DNA from: an uncultured bacterium
Lineage (GTDB): Bacteria > Cyanobacteriota > Vampirovibrionia > Gastranaerophilales > Gastranaerophilaceae
Assembly (NCBI GenBank): GCA_949292175.1
Contig: CASEYJ010000016.1
Coordinates: 62,001-126,000, forward strand
Direction of reading: 5' to 3'
Length of the DNA: 64,000 bases
The notes under the pieces were generated by a model. It worked only from the letters and a program-made list of their open reading frames with translations. It was not told where the DNA came from and made no database searches. This document shows, piece after piece, positions 33,824-41,352 of the stretch. The translations under genes and the position numbers were made by a program. The first letter of the stretch is position 1; every line of letters begins with the position of its first letter.

Positions 33824-34237
33824 ATGCAAAATCAGCAACCTAAACTATATGTAATTGAAAGAATAGTGTCAGGGTTAACTTACCCAACAATGGGGTTGGT
33901 AGGTTTTGTTTGGCTGATTATAGGTCAGATTACAAAATCTTCTCCAACAACTTTTACATTGTATCATTGCTATCTTTCTATATTTTTGAGTTTAGGTTAT
34001 GTGATTTTTAACTATATTTTTTGGTGGATCTATGAAATTGTGACTCATATCCCATTCCTTAATGTTGTTGTAGCTCAAGTTGTGTTCCTGTTTAACATGC
34101 CGTTAATCATCGGATATTCTATTATGCAAATCCTTATATATTCAGCAATCATTTATCTTATGATTACTGCATTTTTTGGAAAGTATTCTTATATCCCTTG
34201 GTTTTCTGATGTTATAAAATCAATTGTTAAGAGATAG
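33824..34237 (+). CDS. Small polytopic membrane protein, possibly Tic20-like
   Basis: 137 residues with three or four hydrophobic helices (about 15-35, 45-72, 80-120). The order resembles Tic20/Ycf60-type proteins of Cyanobacteria and plastids: RIVSGLTYPTMGLVGFVWLI, a FTLYHCYLSIFLSLGY segment where the family has an F..HA.QSILL-like helix, and an end with IPWFSDVIKSIV. I could not confirm this by alignment, so the assignment is tentative. It follows the TPR gene by 2 nt. Confidence 0.65.
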   Translation: MQNQQPKLYVIERIVSGLTYPTMGLVGFVWLIIGQITKSSPTTFTLYHCYLSIFLSLGYVIFNYIFWWIYEIVTHIPFLNVVVAQVVFLFNMPLIIGYSIMQILIYSAIIYLMITAFFGKYSYIPWFSDVIKSIVKR

Positions 34238-34337
34238 TAATTACCTATTGCCTTTATTTTTTGCCTATGTTACTATTAAGTTAGTCGAATTATAACAATC
34301 AAGTTTGGAATCTTGAGCACAAAGAAAGAGGTAGAAA

Positions 34338-34538
34338 ATGAAAGACGGAATTCATCCAGATTATAAGAAAACAGTTATCAAATGTGTATGTGGTAACGAA
34401 ATTGAAACAGGTTCTGTTTCTGAAAATATTACAGTTGAAATTTGCAACAAATGTCACCCATTCTACACAGGTCAACAAAAAATTCTTGACTCTGAAGGTA
34501 GAGTTGAAAGATTCAACAAACGTTACGGCAACAAGTAA
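34338..34538 (+). CDS. rpmE: 50S ribosomal protein L31 (zinc-binding form)
   Basis: 66 residues. The four-Cys zinc site is present as KCVCGNE and [14 protein letters not shown], marking the C+ (zinc-containing) paralogue. AAAGAGGTAG precedes the ATG. Single-gene transcript with its own terminator. Loss of C+ L31 for the Cys-free form under zinc limitation is known in other bacteria; no alternative copy is in the window. Confidence 0.97.
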   Translation: MKDGIHPDYKKTVIKCVCGNEIETGSVSENITVEICNKCHPFYTGQQKILDSEGRVERFNKRYGNK

Positions 34539-34560
34539 GCTGTTTGAAAGAATAATTAAA

Positions 34561-34590
34561 AAACACTCCTGTTTAGGGAGTGTTTTTTTG
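34561..34590 (+). terminator. Rho-independent terminator of rpmE
   Basis: AAACACTCC / GGAGTGTTT stem, 7-nt loop, T-run. Confidence 0.88.
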
Positions 34591-34668
34591 TATTTCAAAA
34601 TGTAAAAATCTGGTATTTTGAATTTGTGTAATATATAATTGGAAAAAGTATTAGTAAGGAGTATGAAA

Positions 34669-35367
34669 ATGCAAGATAATAATAAACCTGTTGTTCATTT
34701 AATATCAAAGCCGTCAAATATGCTAAAGACGGTTTACACCGCTTGTAGGACTTGTTATAGTGCGGATTATCCTATTAATATTTATAACAGTACTGATGAT
34801 GAAGAAAAAATGCTCAAACTTATTGAAAGGGTTATTTCATCAGGTCATTATTCTACAATCGAGCATATTCAGGTTAGTTTTGCAATTTCTAACGTTTCAA
34901 GAGCTTGTACTCACCAGCTTGTAAGGCATAGACATATGTCCTTTTCACAAAAATCTCAAAGATATGTCAAAGAAAAGGGGCAGTTTGATTTTATAATACC
35001 GCCTACAATTGAAAAGAATGAAGAGTTAAAAGAAAAATTCGTGGCTTTTATGGGCGAGATTTCTGAAAAGTATCAAGAATTTATTGATGCCGGTATTCCC
35101 GCTGAGGATGCGAGAGCTGTTTTGCCGAATGCGACTGCAAGTTCTATGGTTGCAAGTTTAAATTTGCGTGAGATGATTCATTTGGCAAGTTTAAGATTGT
35201 GTACACGAGCTCAGTATGAAATTAGAATGCTTGTTAAAGCGATGTGTGATGAGCTTTTGAAAGAAGAAGCTTGGCTTAAACCTTATTTGGTGCCTAAGTG
35301 TGAAAGATTGGGTTTCTGTGATGAGGACAAGTCTTGTGGAAGAAAACCTCAATTGAAAGTTCAATAA
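34669..35367 (+). CDS. thyX: Flavin-dependent thymidylate synthase ThyX
   Basis: 232 residues. Makes dTMP from dUMP with methylene-THF, using FAD and NADPH. The ThyX motif is RHRHMSFSQKSQRY (about 86-99), matching RHRxxSxxxxSxR with Ser where many relatives have Asn. YSTIEHIQVSFAISNVSRAC and the LREMIHLASLRLCTRAQYEI C-terminal segment are also typical. The ATG at 34669 is chosen over 34663 because AAGGAG then sits 7 nt upstream. Confidence 0.96.
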   Translation: MQDNNKPVVHLISKPSNMLKTVYTACRTCYSADYPINIYNSTDDEEKMLKLIERVISSGHYSTIEHIQVSFAISNVSRACTHQLVRHRHMSFSQKSQRYVKEKGQFDFIIPPTIEKNEELKEKFVAFMGEISEKYQEFIDAGIPAEDARAVLPNATASSMVASLNLREMIHLASLRLCTRAQYEIRMLVKAMCDELLKEEAWLKPYLVPKCERLGFCDEDKSCGRKPQLKVQ

Positions 35368-35474
35368 ATTAAATACTTTTAGTTTTTATTTAACAAATTC
35401 TTCATAAACTATTTAATTTCAGTTTTGTTTAGTGTATATTTTTCTGGTTGTGTAAATATATGAGGAATTATCAA

Positions 35475-36848
35475 ATGTATAACGTAGCAATAGTTGGAGC
35501 GGGTCCTGCCGGAATTTTTGCGGCTCTCGAGATTACAAAGCTGAAACCTGAATGGAAAGTAGTTTTAATTGAAAAAGGTGACAGAATTGAAAATAGAAAG
35601 TGTCTGTTAAGAGAAGGTTATGCTAAGTGTCCTAACTGTAGAAAATGCGGTTTATTATGCGGTTGGGGCGGAGCTGGTGCTTTTTCTGACGGAAAATTGA
35701 CTTTGACTCCTGATGTTGGTGGTCACTTAGATGACTATATGTCTAGAGAAAAAGTTGAAGAATTAATTGACTATGCAGATTCGTTATATTTGAAATACGG
35801 TGCCACTGAAGAAGTTTTTGGTACTGATATGAAAGTTTTTCGTGAAATAGAAAGGCAGGCTTCGTTAGCTGAGTTGAAGCTTGTTCATTCTCCTGTTCGT
35901 CATTTAGGTACAGAAAGAAGTCTTGATGTATTAAAGAATATGCAAGACTATTTGGATGAAAAAATTACTATCCGTAATGATGTTTCTGCGAAAAATTTAA
36001 TTGTTGAGTGTGAACAGGTTAAAGGTCTTGTTCTTGATAATGGCGAAGAAATTCGTGCAGAATATACAATCATAGCTCCGGGTAGAGAAGGTGCTGATTG
36101 GCTAACTAAGGAATTTAGCCAAAATAAAATCGGTATGGTTAATAATGCTGTTGACGTTGGTGTTCGTGTTGAACTTCCGGCGCCTGTGTTTGAACCTTTA
36201 ACTTCAAAATTGTATGAATCAAAATTGATTTATCACTCGCCGACTTTTGGTGATGAAGTTAGAACTTTCTGTATGAATCCTAACGGAGAAGTTGTACAGG
36301 AAAATTACAATGGAATTGCTACTGTAAATGGTCACAGTTATGCTGAAAAAACAACTAATAATACAAACTTTGCGTTGTTAGTTAGTGAAAAATTTACAGA
36401 ACCGTTCAAAGAACCTATTCAGTACGGTCAGCATATTGCAAGCTTAGCTAATATGCTTGGTGGTGGTATTCTTGTTCAACGTTTTGGCGATTTGCTTGAT
36501 GGTAGAAGATCAACTCCTGAAAGGATTAAATCAAGTATTATTACTCCTACATTGAGTTGTGCGACTCCTGGAGATTTGAGTCTTGTTATCCCTTATCGTC
36601 AGATGACAAGTATCATTGAAATGCTTTACGCTTTAGATAAAATTGCTCCTGGTACTGCTTCAAGATACACATTGTTGTACGGTATTGAGGTTAAGTTCTA
36701 TTCAGCAAGAGTTAAATTGACAGATGAACTTGAAACTGAAGGCGTAAAAAATCTATTTGCTATTGGTGATGGTGCCGGTGTTACAAGAGGTCTTATACAG
36801 GCTTCAGCATCAGGTGTTCACGCTGCTAGAGTTATTTGCTCAAGATAA
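35475..36848 (+). CDS. FAD-dependent dehydrogenase, COG2509 type
   Basis: 457 residues. N-terminal dinucleotide-binding motif VAIVGAGPAGIFAALE. A cysteine cluster (KCLLREGYAKCPNCRKCGLLC) leads into the family hallmark GWGGAGAFSDGKL, which may bind iron-sulfur or act as redox thiols. The C-terminal FAD motif is FAIGDGAGVTRGLIQASASG. Relatives are called uncharacterised FAD-dependent dehydrogenases; substrate unknown. The ATG at 35475 has TGAGGA 9 nt upstream and starts right at the Rossmann motif. Ends at a bidirectional terminator. Confidence 0.9.
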   Translation: MYNVAIVGAGPAGIFAALEITKLKPEWKVVLIEKGDRIENRKCLLREGYAKCPNCRKCGLLCGWGGAGAFSDGKLTLTPDVGGHLDDYMSREKVEELIDYADSLYLKYGATEEVFGTDMKVFREIERQASLAELKLVHSPVRHLGTERSLDVLKNMQDYLDEKITIRNDVSAKNLIVECEQVKGLVLDNGEEIRAEYTIIAPGREGADWLTKEFSQNKIGMVNNAVDVGVRVELPAPVFEPLTSKLYESKLIYHSPTFGDEVRTFCMNPNGEVVQENYNGIATVNGHSYAEKTTNNTNFALLVSEKFTEPFKEPIQYGQHIASLANMLGGGILVQRFGDLLDGRRSTPERIKSSIITPTLSCATPGDLSLVIPYRQMTSIIEMLYALDKIAPGTASRYTLLYGIEVKFYSARVKLTDELETEGVKNLFAIGDGAGVTRGLIQASASGVHAARVICSR

Positions 36849-36867
36849 TAATAACATTTGTTATAAC

Positions 36868-36898
36868 AAAAAGACCGCTTGTTATGCGGTCTTTTTTT
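36868..36898. terminator. Bidirectional terminator
   Basis: AAAAAGACCGC / GCGGTCTTTTT stem between convergent genes; a T-run on both strands. Confidence 0.88.
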
Positions 36899-39188
36899 AT
36901 GCTTGGAACATTTTGAAGTTTCTCTCAACGTTTTTATCAATTACTGATTTGATTGAATCATATTCTGTTTGTAGTGAGCTGTGTTCCGTATCTATATTCT
37001 TAAGTTCGATATCATATTGTTTATCTTTAGCTTCAATTTTGTTCATTTCTCTGTTGTATTTTGCTTCTGCTACTGTGACATCGACATCTACTGTACTTTC
37101 TTTGATGTTACTACAATTTGAGTACATTGTTGAAACCCAAGCGTTTGATTTGTCAACTTGTTCCATATGTACCAAGCCACTTTCAAATGCGAATTGAAGC
37201 CATTCTTGACTATCTTGTAGGTTTTCCGGAAGTACTTTGTAGCCTTCGCTCATTCTTTCGTACAAGTTTGTGTACCATTGTGCTTTTGCTTCTGCATTTT
37301 CGTCTGGGTTTGTTTCATCTATCCAGGTGTAGTTTGGTTCTCCGTAGTGTTCAAACATACACTCTAGCAAGAATAAATCTTTTACTACTTGATAGTTTAC
37401 TGGATATGTAACCCCATCAACTACCATTTCTGTAGGAGGTGGTGTTGTTGTTGGGAATGAATATGGATTGTAGTGTGTTTTGTCTACTTCTGTTGTTGTT
37501 ACAGTATCTTCATAGGTAATATCTTCTCCTGTTGTAGGATCTTTTTGGTGTTTTGTGTATTTAATTGTTGTTTCTGGATACATATGGTTTTGTGATAGTA
37601 CCCAACTTGGGTCATCAAGGTAATCATAATATTTTGGTGAGATTAATGCTGCATTTTCTGAACCATAGATGAATGTAGCAAGTTCTTTTGCAGCTTTTTT
37701 GTATTCATTGTATTTACCTTTAGCGAATGCGTCTTGTTGAACGAAGATTTGTTCATTAATGTTTACTTTAGCGTTGTTTTTGAAATATTCATACATGTAT
37801 TTTAATGAAGCTAAAGCATCTCCATCATCAAAACGTGATTCTCTAATGTTGATACATGGAGTGTCACTAATAACATATTCTTTTAAGTCACTCTTGTCTC
37901 CTTGGTATGTATCTAGTGTTGCATATTTATAGTATTTAGTTACACCATCAACAACTTCAGTATAATCGTAATTGTCACTAGTAGATTCATAATAGTACAA
38001 TTTTTGATATGACTGATTTGGAGGAAGTTCAGGTAGTGTTAATTTGTTGTATTGGTCTGCATCTGCGACATATGTGCCATAAATCCATTTTGAACCAATG
38101 CCATCAATATATTCTTTTTCACCGCCAACAAGAATTGGATCTTCTTCGTCTTTTACATATATGCTACCAATATCCGCACTTGTTATTGTATTTATTATCT
38201 TTCCTTCTTCATCAACAACTGCGTAACCGTAAGTTTTTGGTTGATAAGAATATGTCTTAACTGCTGTTCCAATTTTATCTGGATTACATAATGCAAAGTT
38301 ACTTTCTATACCATTGATAAATGTACTACTTTCTTCTGTTAAGAAGTTAGATGTTGTTTCACTTAAATCTGCTGGTATATCAGTCAATGTTATGCCAAGT
38401 TGACCCATTAAGTCTTTCATGTAGTCTCTGTATTGACCAAGTACTGCATGATCAAATGAGCCATCTGCATTTAGTGTTAATTTGTTAACTTCTTCGTATA
38501 ATGTTTCAAAATTCTTACCGCCAGCTTGAAGTTTTTTACCACTGATTTCAAGTTCACCGTTCATAAATTTGTTCAACTGGTCGTTAATACTTGATTTATA
38601 AGCTTCTTTTGCTGTTTTATAGTTTGTAACTAAATTTTTGTATGCAGAAAATTCAGCAGAGTTCATAGAAGCATCATAACCATAGTGGTCAATACCATTT
38701 GCATCAACTCTACCTTCATAGATTGCTTGCATATCTGCCATAGTTACACCTAAATCTTGCCATGCGCCGTAATCGTCGTAGTAACCTACGGTATCAAGCT
38801 TGTTTGTCTCAAAATATGTTGTATCTTTAGTTAAACCATACATTCCTAAGAAGCCTTCAAGGTTGCCGGCTTTTTCAAAGTTTTCAGCATCTAGTGCTGA
38901 AACTAATAATTCACCAGCTCCGTTAACAATACCATACTGGTTGTTATATGAGCTGTATGCTGTTAATGAATTGAATGTAAGGTTTTGATATTGTTCGTTT
39001 CCAGCCAAGTCATAGTTTGTAAACATTAATTGGGTTTGATTTAATGCAGCAATATACTCATCACTAACTCTAGCACTATCTGAGGTTAGTCTCATTTTGG
39101 CATTATTAATCAACTGTGCTCGTAGTTCGTTGTCGGACATACGAGAAGTGATTGATAATAATCTAGCTTGTGATGCTGCCATTCCCAT
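36897..39188 (-). CDS. Large MGMAASQARLL-type protein
   Basis: 763 residues, function unknown. The N-terminal helical module (MGMAASQARLLSITSRMSDN, to about residue 60) and C-terminal coiled module (about 697-763, with the KDKQYDIELKNIDTEHSSL region and SIKSVIDKNVERNFKMF end) match the protein at 5646-7676. The 630-residue middle does not: it is Tyr/Asp/Lys-rich with no GLUG repeats. There is no Sec signal. Shared ends plus variable middle recall flagellin-class proteins, whose terminal helices drive export and assembly. The promoter (39228-39255) is a near-perfect sigma-28 type. Single gene. Confidence 0.8.
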   Translation of the reverse strand: MGMAASQARLLSITSRMSDNELRAQLINNAKMRLTSDSARVSDEYIAALNQTQLMFTNYDLAGNEQYQNLTFNSLTAYSSYNNQYGIVNGAGELLVSALDAENFEKAGNLEGFLGMYGLTKDTTYFETNKLDTVGYYDDYGAWQDLGVTMADMQAIYEGRVDANGIDHYGYDASMNSAEFSAYKNLVTNYKTAKEAYKSSINDQLNKFMNGELEISGKKLQAGGKNFETLYEEVNKLTLNADGSFDHAVLGQYRDYMKDLMGQLGITLTDIPADLSETTSNFLTEESSTFINGIESNFALCNPDKIGTAVKTYSYQPKTYGYAVVDEEGKIINTITSADIGSIYVKDEEDPILVGGEKEYIDGIGSKWIYGTYVADADQYNKLTLPELPPNQSYQKLYYYESTSDNYDYTEVVDGVTKYYKYATLDTYQGDKSDLKEYVISDTPCINIRESRFDDGDALASLKYMYEYFKNNAKVNINEQIFVQQDAFAKGKYNEYKKAAKELATFIYGSENAALISPKYYDYLDDPSWVLSQNHMYPETTIKYTKHQKDPTTGEDITYEDTVTTTEVDKTHYNPYSFPTTTPPPTEMVVDGVTYPVNYQVVKDLFLLECMFEHYGEPNYTWIDETNPDENAEAKAQWYTNLYERMSEGYKVLPENLQDSQEWLQFAFESGLVHMEQVDKSNAWVSTMYSNCSNIKESTVDVDVTVAEAKYNREMNKIEAKDKQYDIELKNIDTEHSSLQTEYDSIKSVIDKNVERNFKMFQA

Positions 39189-39227
39189 AGTAAGTGACTT
39201 TTTCCTTTCAATTTCGTTACGTTATGG

Positions 39228-39255
39228 TTATCGGCCTATTTTCACTGATTCTTTA
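39228..39255 (-). promoter_or_regulatory. Sigma-28 (FliA)-like promoter of the 36897-39188 gene
   Basis: On the minus strand TAAAGAAT (39255-39248), 12 nt, GCCGATAA (39235-39228). The -10 is a perfect FliA/SigD match; the TAAA-to-GCCG gap is 16, one more than consensus. It predicts a leader of about 33 nt. Confidence 0.68.
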
Positions 39256-39270
39256 ATATTTGAACCCTTT

Positions 39271-39290
39271 TTGTTAATATTTTGTTACAA
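39271..39290 (-). promoter_or_regulatory. Conserved direct-repeat activator site, copy 2
   Basis: TTGTTAATATTTTGTTACAA on the plus strand: TTGTTA repeated with an 11-bp period, 15 bp beyond the -35, as in the copy at 7755-7774. Confidence 0.5.
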
Positions 39291-39335
39291 TTAATAATTA
39301 ATCTTTAGTGCTATTCAAAACGCTGTATTCTGTTA

Positions 39336-39341
39336 TATAAT
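39336..39341 (+). promoter_or_regulatory. -10 box seven nt before the OppD-type start codon
   Basis: TATAAT ends at 39341 and the ATG is at 39348, with no Shine-Dalgarno. TTCAAA (39314-39319) is a possible -35 with a 16-nt spacer. Predicted leaderless mRNA. Confidence 0.5.
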
Positions 39342-39347
39342 GTCGTT

Positions 39348-40310
39348 ATGAAAATTTTAGAGGTTGATAAATTAAATTTGGGGTTTGATTGTGAGAATGG
39401 TTTTAGACAAGCCTTATGGGATGTTTCTTTTTCCCTTGAGTCTGGTTCTATTCACGCTTTAGTTGGAGAATCGGGATGCGGAAAATCAATTAGTGCTATG
39501 AGCATTCTTGGACTTTTGCCTAAAAAAGCCAGAGTGTTGTCTGGTATAATTACTTTTGATGGTAAGAATTTGTTAGAACTTTCAAATAAAGATTTTCAGC
39601 ATATAAGAGGTAAAAGAATTGCGCTTATTCCGCAGGATCCTATGACTTCTTTGAATCCTTTGTTTACGATTGGATATCAGTTGCTTGAAGTTATTAGAAT
39701 TCATCAGTCATTAACCGGAAAAGAAGCTTATCAAAAAGCTGTTGAAGCACTTGAAGCGGTGCAAATTCCATCAGCAAAAGAACGTATGCAAGCTTATCCG
39801 CATGAATTGTCCGGTGGAATGAAGCAGAGGGCTATTATAGCTATGGCTTTGGCTTGTAATGCAGAAATTATTATTGCAGATGAGCCTACGACAGCTCTTG
39901 ATGTTACAATTCAAGCTCAGATAATGGATTTAATCAATGAAATTAAAAACGAAAAAAATACTTCAGTTTTACTTATAACTCACGATTTAGCTCTTGTGAG
40001 AGAACAGGCAGATTTCGTTTCTGTAATGTATGCCGGAAGAATTGTCGAGAGCGCTCCTGCAAAAGAATTCTTTGACAATCCACGTCACCCTTATTCTATC
40101 GCGTTGCTTAACTCTATTCCTGAAAATAGAGGGAGAATTTTGGATACTATTTCTGGGCAGCCTCCATCTATTCAGCAAGATATTTCTGGTTGTAGATTCC
40201 ACCCTCGCTGTAAGTCAGCAATGAAGATTTGTTCAGAAAAAGTGCCTGATAATTATGGTATATCTAAGTCGCATTTTAGTGCCTGCTTTATGAATAAGGG
40301 TAATGTTTAG
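39348..40310 (+). CDS. Oligopeptide/dipeptide ABC transporter ATPase, OppD/DppD type
   Basis: 320 residues. Walker A GESGCGKS (40-47), Q loop LIPQDPMTSLNP, signature LSGGMKQR, Walker B IIIADEPTTALD, H loop ITHDLALV. The C-terminal oligopeptide-specific tail (RHPYSIALLNSIPE, then GCRFHPRCKSAMKIC) has the Cys arrangement that in some relatives binds a [4Fe-4S] cluster. It powers peptide or nickel import, but no permease, binding protein or OppF partner is adjacent, so it is an orphan ATPase here. A leaderless mRNA is predicted. Confidence 0.92.
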   Translation: MKILEVDKLNLGFDCENGFRQALWDVSFSLESGSIHALVGESGCGKSISAMSILGLLPKKARVLSGIITFDGKNLLELSNKDFQHIRGKRIALIPQDPMTSLNPLFTIGYQLLEVIRIHQSLTGKEAYQKAVEALEAVQIPSAKERMQAYPHELSGGMKQRAIIAMALACNAEIIIADEPTTALDVTIQAQIMDLINEIKNEKNTSVLLITHDLALVREQADFVSVMYAGRIVESAPAKEFFDNPRHPYSIALLNSIPENRGRILDTISGQPPSIQQDISGCRFHPRCKSAMKICSEKVPDNYGISKSHFSACFMNKGNV

Positions 40311-40323
40311 TGCTTAATGTTTG

Positions 40324-40379
40324 TTTACAATATTTTCTTACCGGTTCATAAATGTTACAATAAATGTTACAATTATAAT
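40324..40379 (+). promoter_or_regulatory. Promoter with three (G/T)TTACAAT boxes
   Basis: TTTACAAT (40324-40331) and two identical GTTACAAT boxes (40354-40361, 40366-40373) lead directly into TATAAT (40374-40379). No consensus -35 exists; the two boxes occupy its place. This looks like a regulator-controlled promoter for the gene at 40433. Confidence 0.5.
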
Positions 40380-40432
40380 AGAATTGTTGGTTAAGATAGA
40401 ATTTTTGTGGCTTTATATCCGAAGGATAATCT

Positions 40433-40855
40433 ATGAAGTATGCAATCATATCTGTATTCGTAATTGTTGTAATGCTTGTTCTAGTGGGCATTATAAGTTC
40501 TGCACCTTTAAAGAAATTAAGGTGTCAGGGAAATGTTTGCTATGTGTTAGAAAAAACTTACTGGGATAAGACACCAAAGATAAAAAATCGTTTTTACAAG
40601 AGTAATATAAGATATGTTGACATTGCAACAGAAGAGGGTCAAGATTATTTGGTTCTTAAGACTAGGGCTAATGATATTTACCTTAAATTTGTGCATAATC
40701 CAAATACGATGTTTAAGAGTAAAGCAAAACTAAAAGCTGAAATGAACTTATTCTTTGTCAATCTTGTTAATAGTGATAATGATGTGGAAACTCCATGGCA
40801 AAGAGATCTTGGAGCAATACAAATTTACCTGTTTGGTCAACCGTTATTTAAATAA
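40433..40855 (+). CDS. Unknown protein with N-terminal membrane anchor
   Basis: 140 residues. A hydrophobic N-terminal helix (about 3-24) should act as a signal anchor, with a roughly 115-residue soluble domain outside. That domain has two Cys close together (RCQGNVC), possibly a disulfide, and alternating strands (IRYVDIATEEGQDYLVLKTR). Not recognised. GAAGGAT precedes the ATG. Its promoter carries tandem GTTACAAT boxes. A terminator follows. Confidence 0.7.
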   Translation: MKYAIISVFVIVVMLVLVGIISSAPLKKLRCQGNVCYVLEKTYWDKTPKIKNRFYKSNIRYVDIATEEGQDYLVLKTRANDIYLKFVHNPNTMFKSKAKLKAEMNLFFVNLVNSDNDVETPWQRDLGAIQIYLFGQPLFK

Positions 40856-40875
40856 CCAGGTTTATTTGAACACAA

Positions 40876-40903
40876 AAAAAGAAGTCTTAACGACTTCTTT
40901 TTA
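40876..40903. terminator. Terminator between the 40433 gene and tRNA-Leu(UAG)
   Basis: AAAAAGAAGTC / GACTTCTTTTT stem with a 5-nt loop. A- and T-runs on both sides let it serve the plus-strand gene and the minus-strand tRNA. Confidence 0.8.
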
Positions 40904-40905
40904 AA

Positions 40906-40987
40906 TGGTGGGCATGAAGAGACTCGAACTCCCACGCTTTCGCACTAGTTCCTAAGACTAGCGTGTCTACCATTCCACCACATGCCC
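40906..40987 (-). tRNA. tRNA-Leu (anticodon UAG)
   Basis: 82 nt including an encoded CCA. Acceptor GGGCATG / CATGCCC, discriminator A, anticodon stem CTAGT / ACTAG around loop CTTAGGA (anticodon TAG), a variable arm with TGCGAAAGCG, and the T loop GTTCGAGTC. Its promoter is at 41040-41068. Confidence 0.95.
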
Positions 40988-41039
40988 ATATTTAATTTTC
41001 ACTTGTCAGCCTTCACTTACGTTTCCGACTGCCCTTACA

Positions 41040-41068
41040 AAGATAACTTAAAAGTTTTGTAATGTCAA
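41040..41068 (-). promoter_or_regulatory. Sigma-70 promoter of tRNA-Leu(UAG)
   Basis: On the minus strand TTGACA (41068-41063), 17 nt, TATCTT (41045-41040). Confidence 0.7.
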
Positions 41069-41116
41069 TGACTTTTTTATATATATTTTCTCGTGTTAAT
41101 ATTAACTTGTAAGGTA

Positions 41117-41145
41117 TTGTTTTTTGTTGAAAAAACTGTTATACT
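41117..41145 (+). promoter_or_regulatory. Sigma-70 promoter of the 6S-like RNA
   Basis: TTGTTT (41117-41122), 17 nt, TATACT (41140-41145). The predicted start, 7-8 nt on, coincides with the first base of the closing helix of the RNA. Confidence 0.65.
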
Positions 41146-41152
41146 GATATTG

Positions 41153-41329
41153 CTCTATGCGGGTGTTCAATTTTGTTCCTACATTTTATTAAATAGGGAG
41201 AGTTGACTCTCATAGGTTTTGAAGTATACCCACCGATATTTTTATCGCCAGTGGGAAACGGATTGACCAAGGCGCTCACCCACCTGCGAGCCTAGCAGGT
41301 AACAAAATCACATCCCTTAGAGTTTTTTT
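41153..41329 (+). ncRNA. ssrS: Structured non-coding RNA, probable 6S RNA
   Basis: About 177 nt with its own promoter and terminator and no reading frame. The two ends pair into a long rod: CTCTA (41153) with TAGAG (41318-41322), GGGTG with CATCCC, ATTTTGTT with AACAAAAT. Inside are an apical stem CCCACCGAT / ATCG...GTGGG and a small hairpin ACCTGC / GCAGGT on the 3' side. A T-run follows the outer helix. A long rod, a central opening with a 3'-side hairpin and an apical stem is the layout of 6S RNA, which binds the sigma-70 holoenzyme. No SRP, tmRNA, RNase P or known riboswitch signature was seen. The 6S name is by structure only. Confidence 0.6.
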
Positions 41330-41352
41330 ATATAATTTAAGGATTGTTTATT

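Noticed and set aside
34639..34668. TTG or earlier ATG start for ThyX
   Set aside because: AAGGAG would overlap or abut those codons; spacing is right only for the ATG at 34669.
41153..41329. Riboswitch, SRP RNA, tmRNA or RNase P for the structured RNA
   Set aside because: No conserved motif of these classes was found, and the element has its own terminator rather than running into the next gene.
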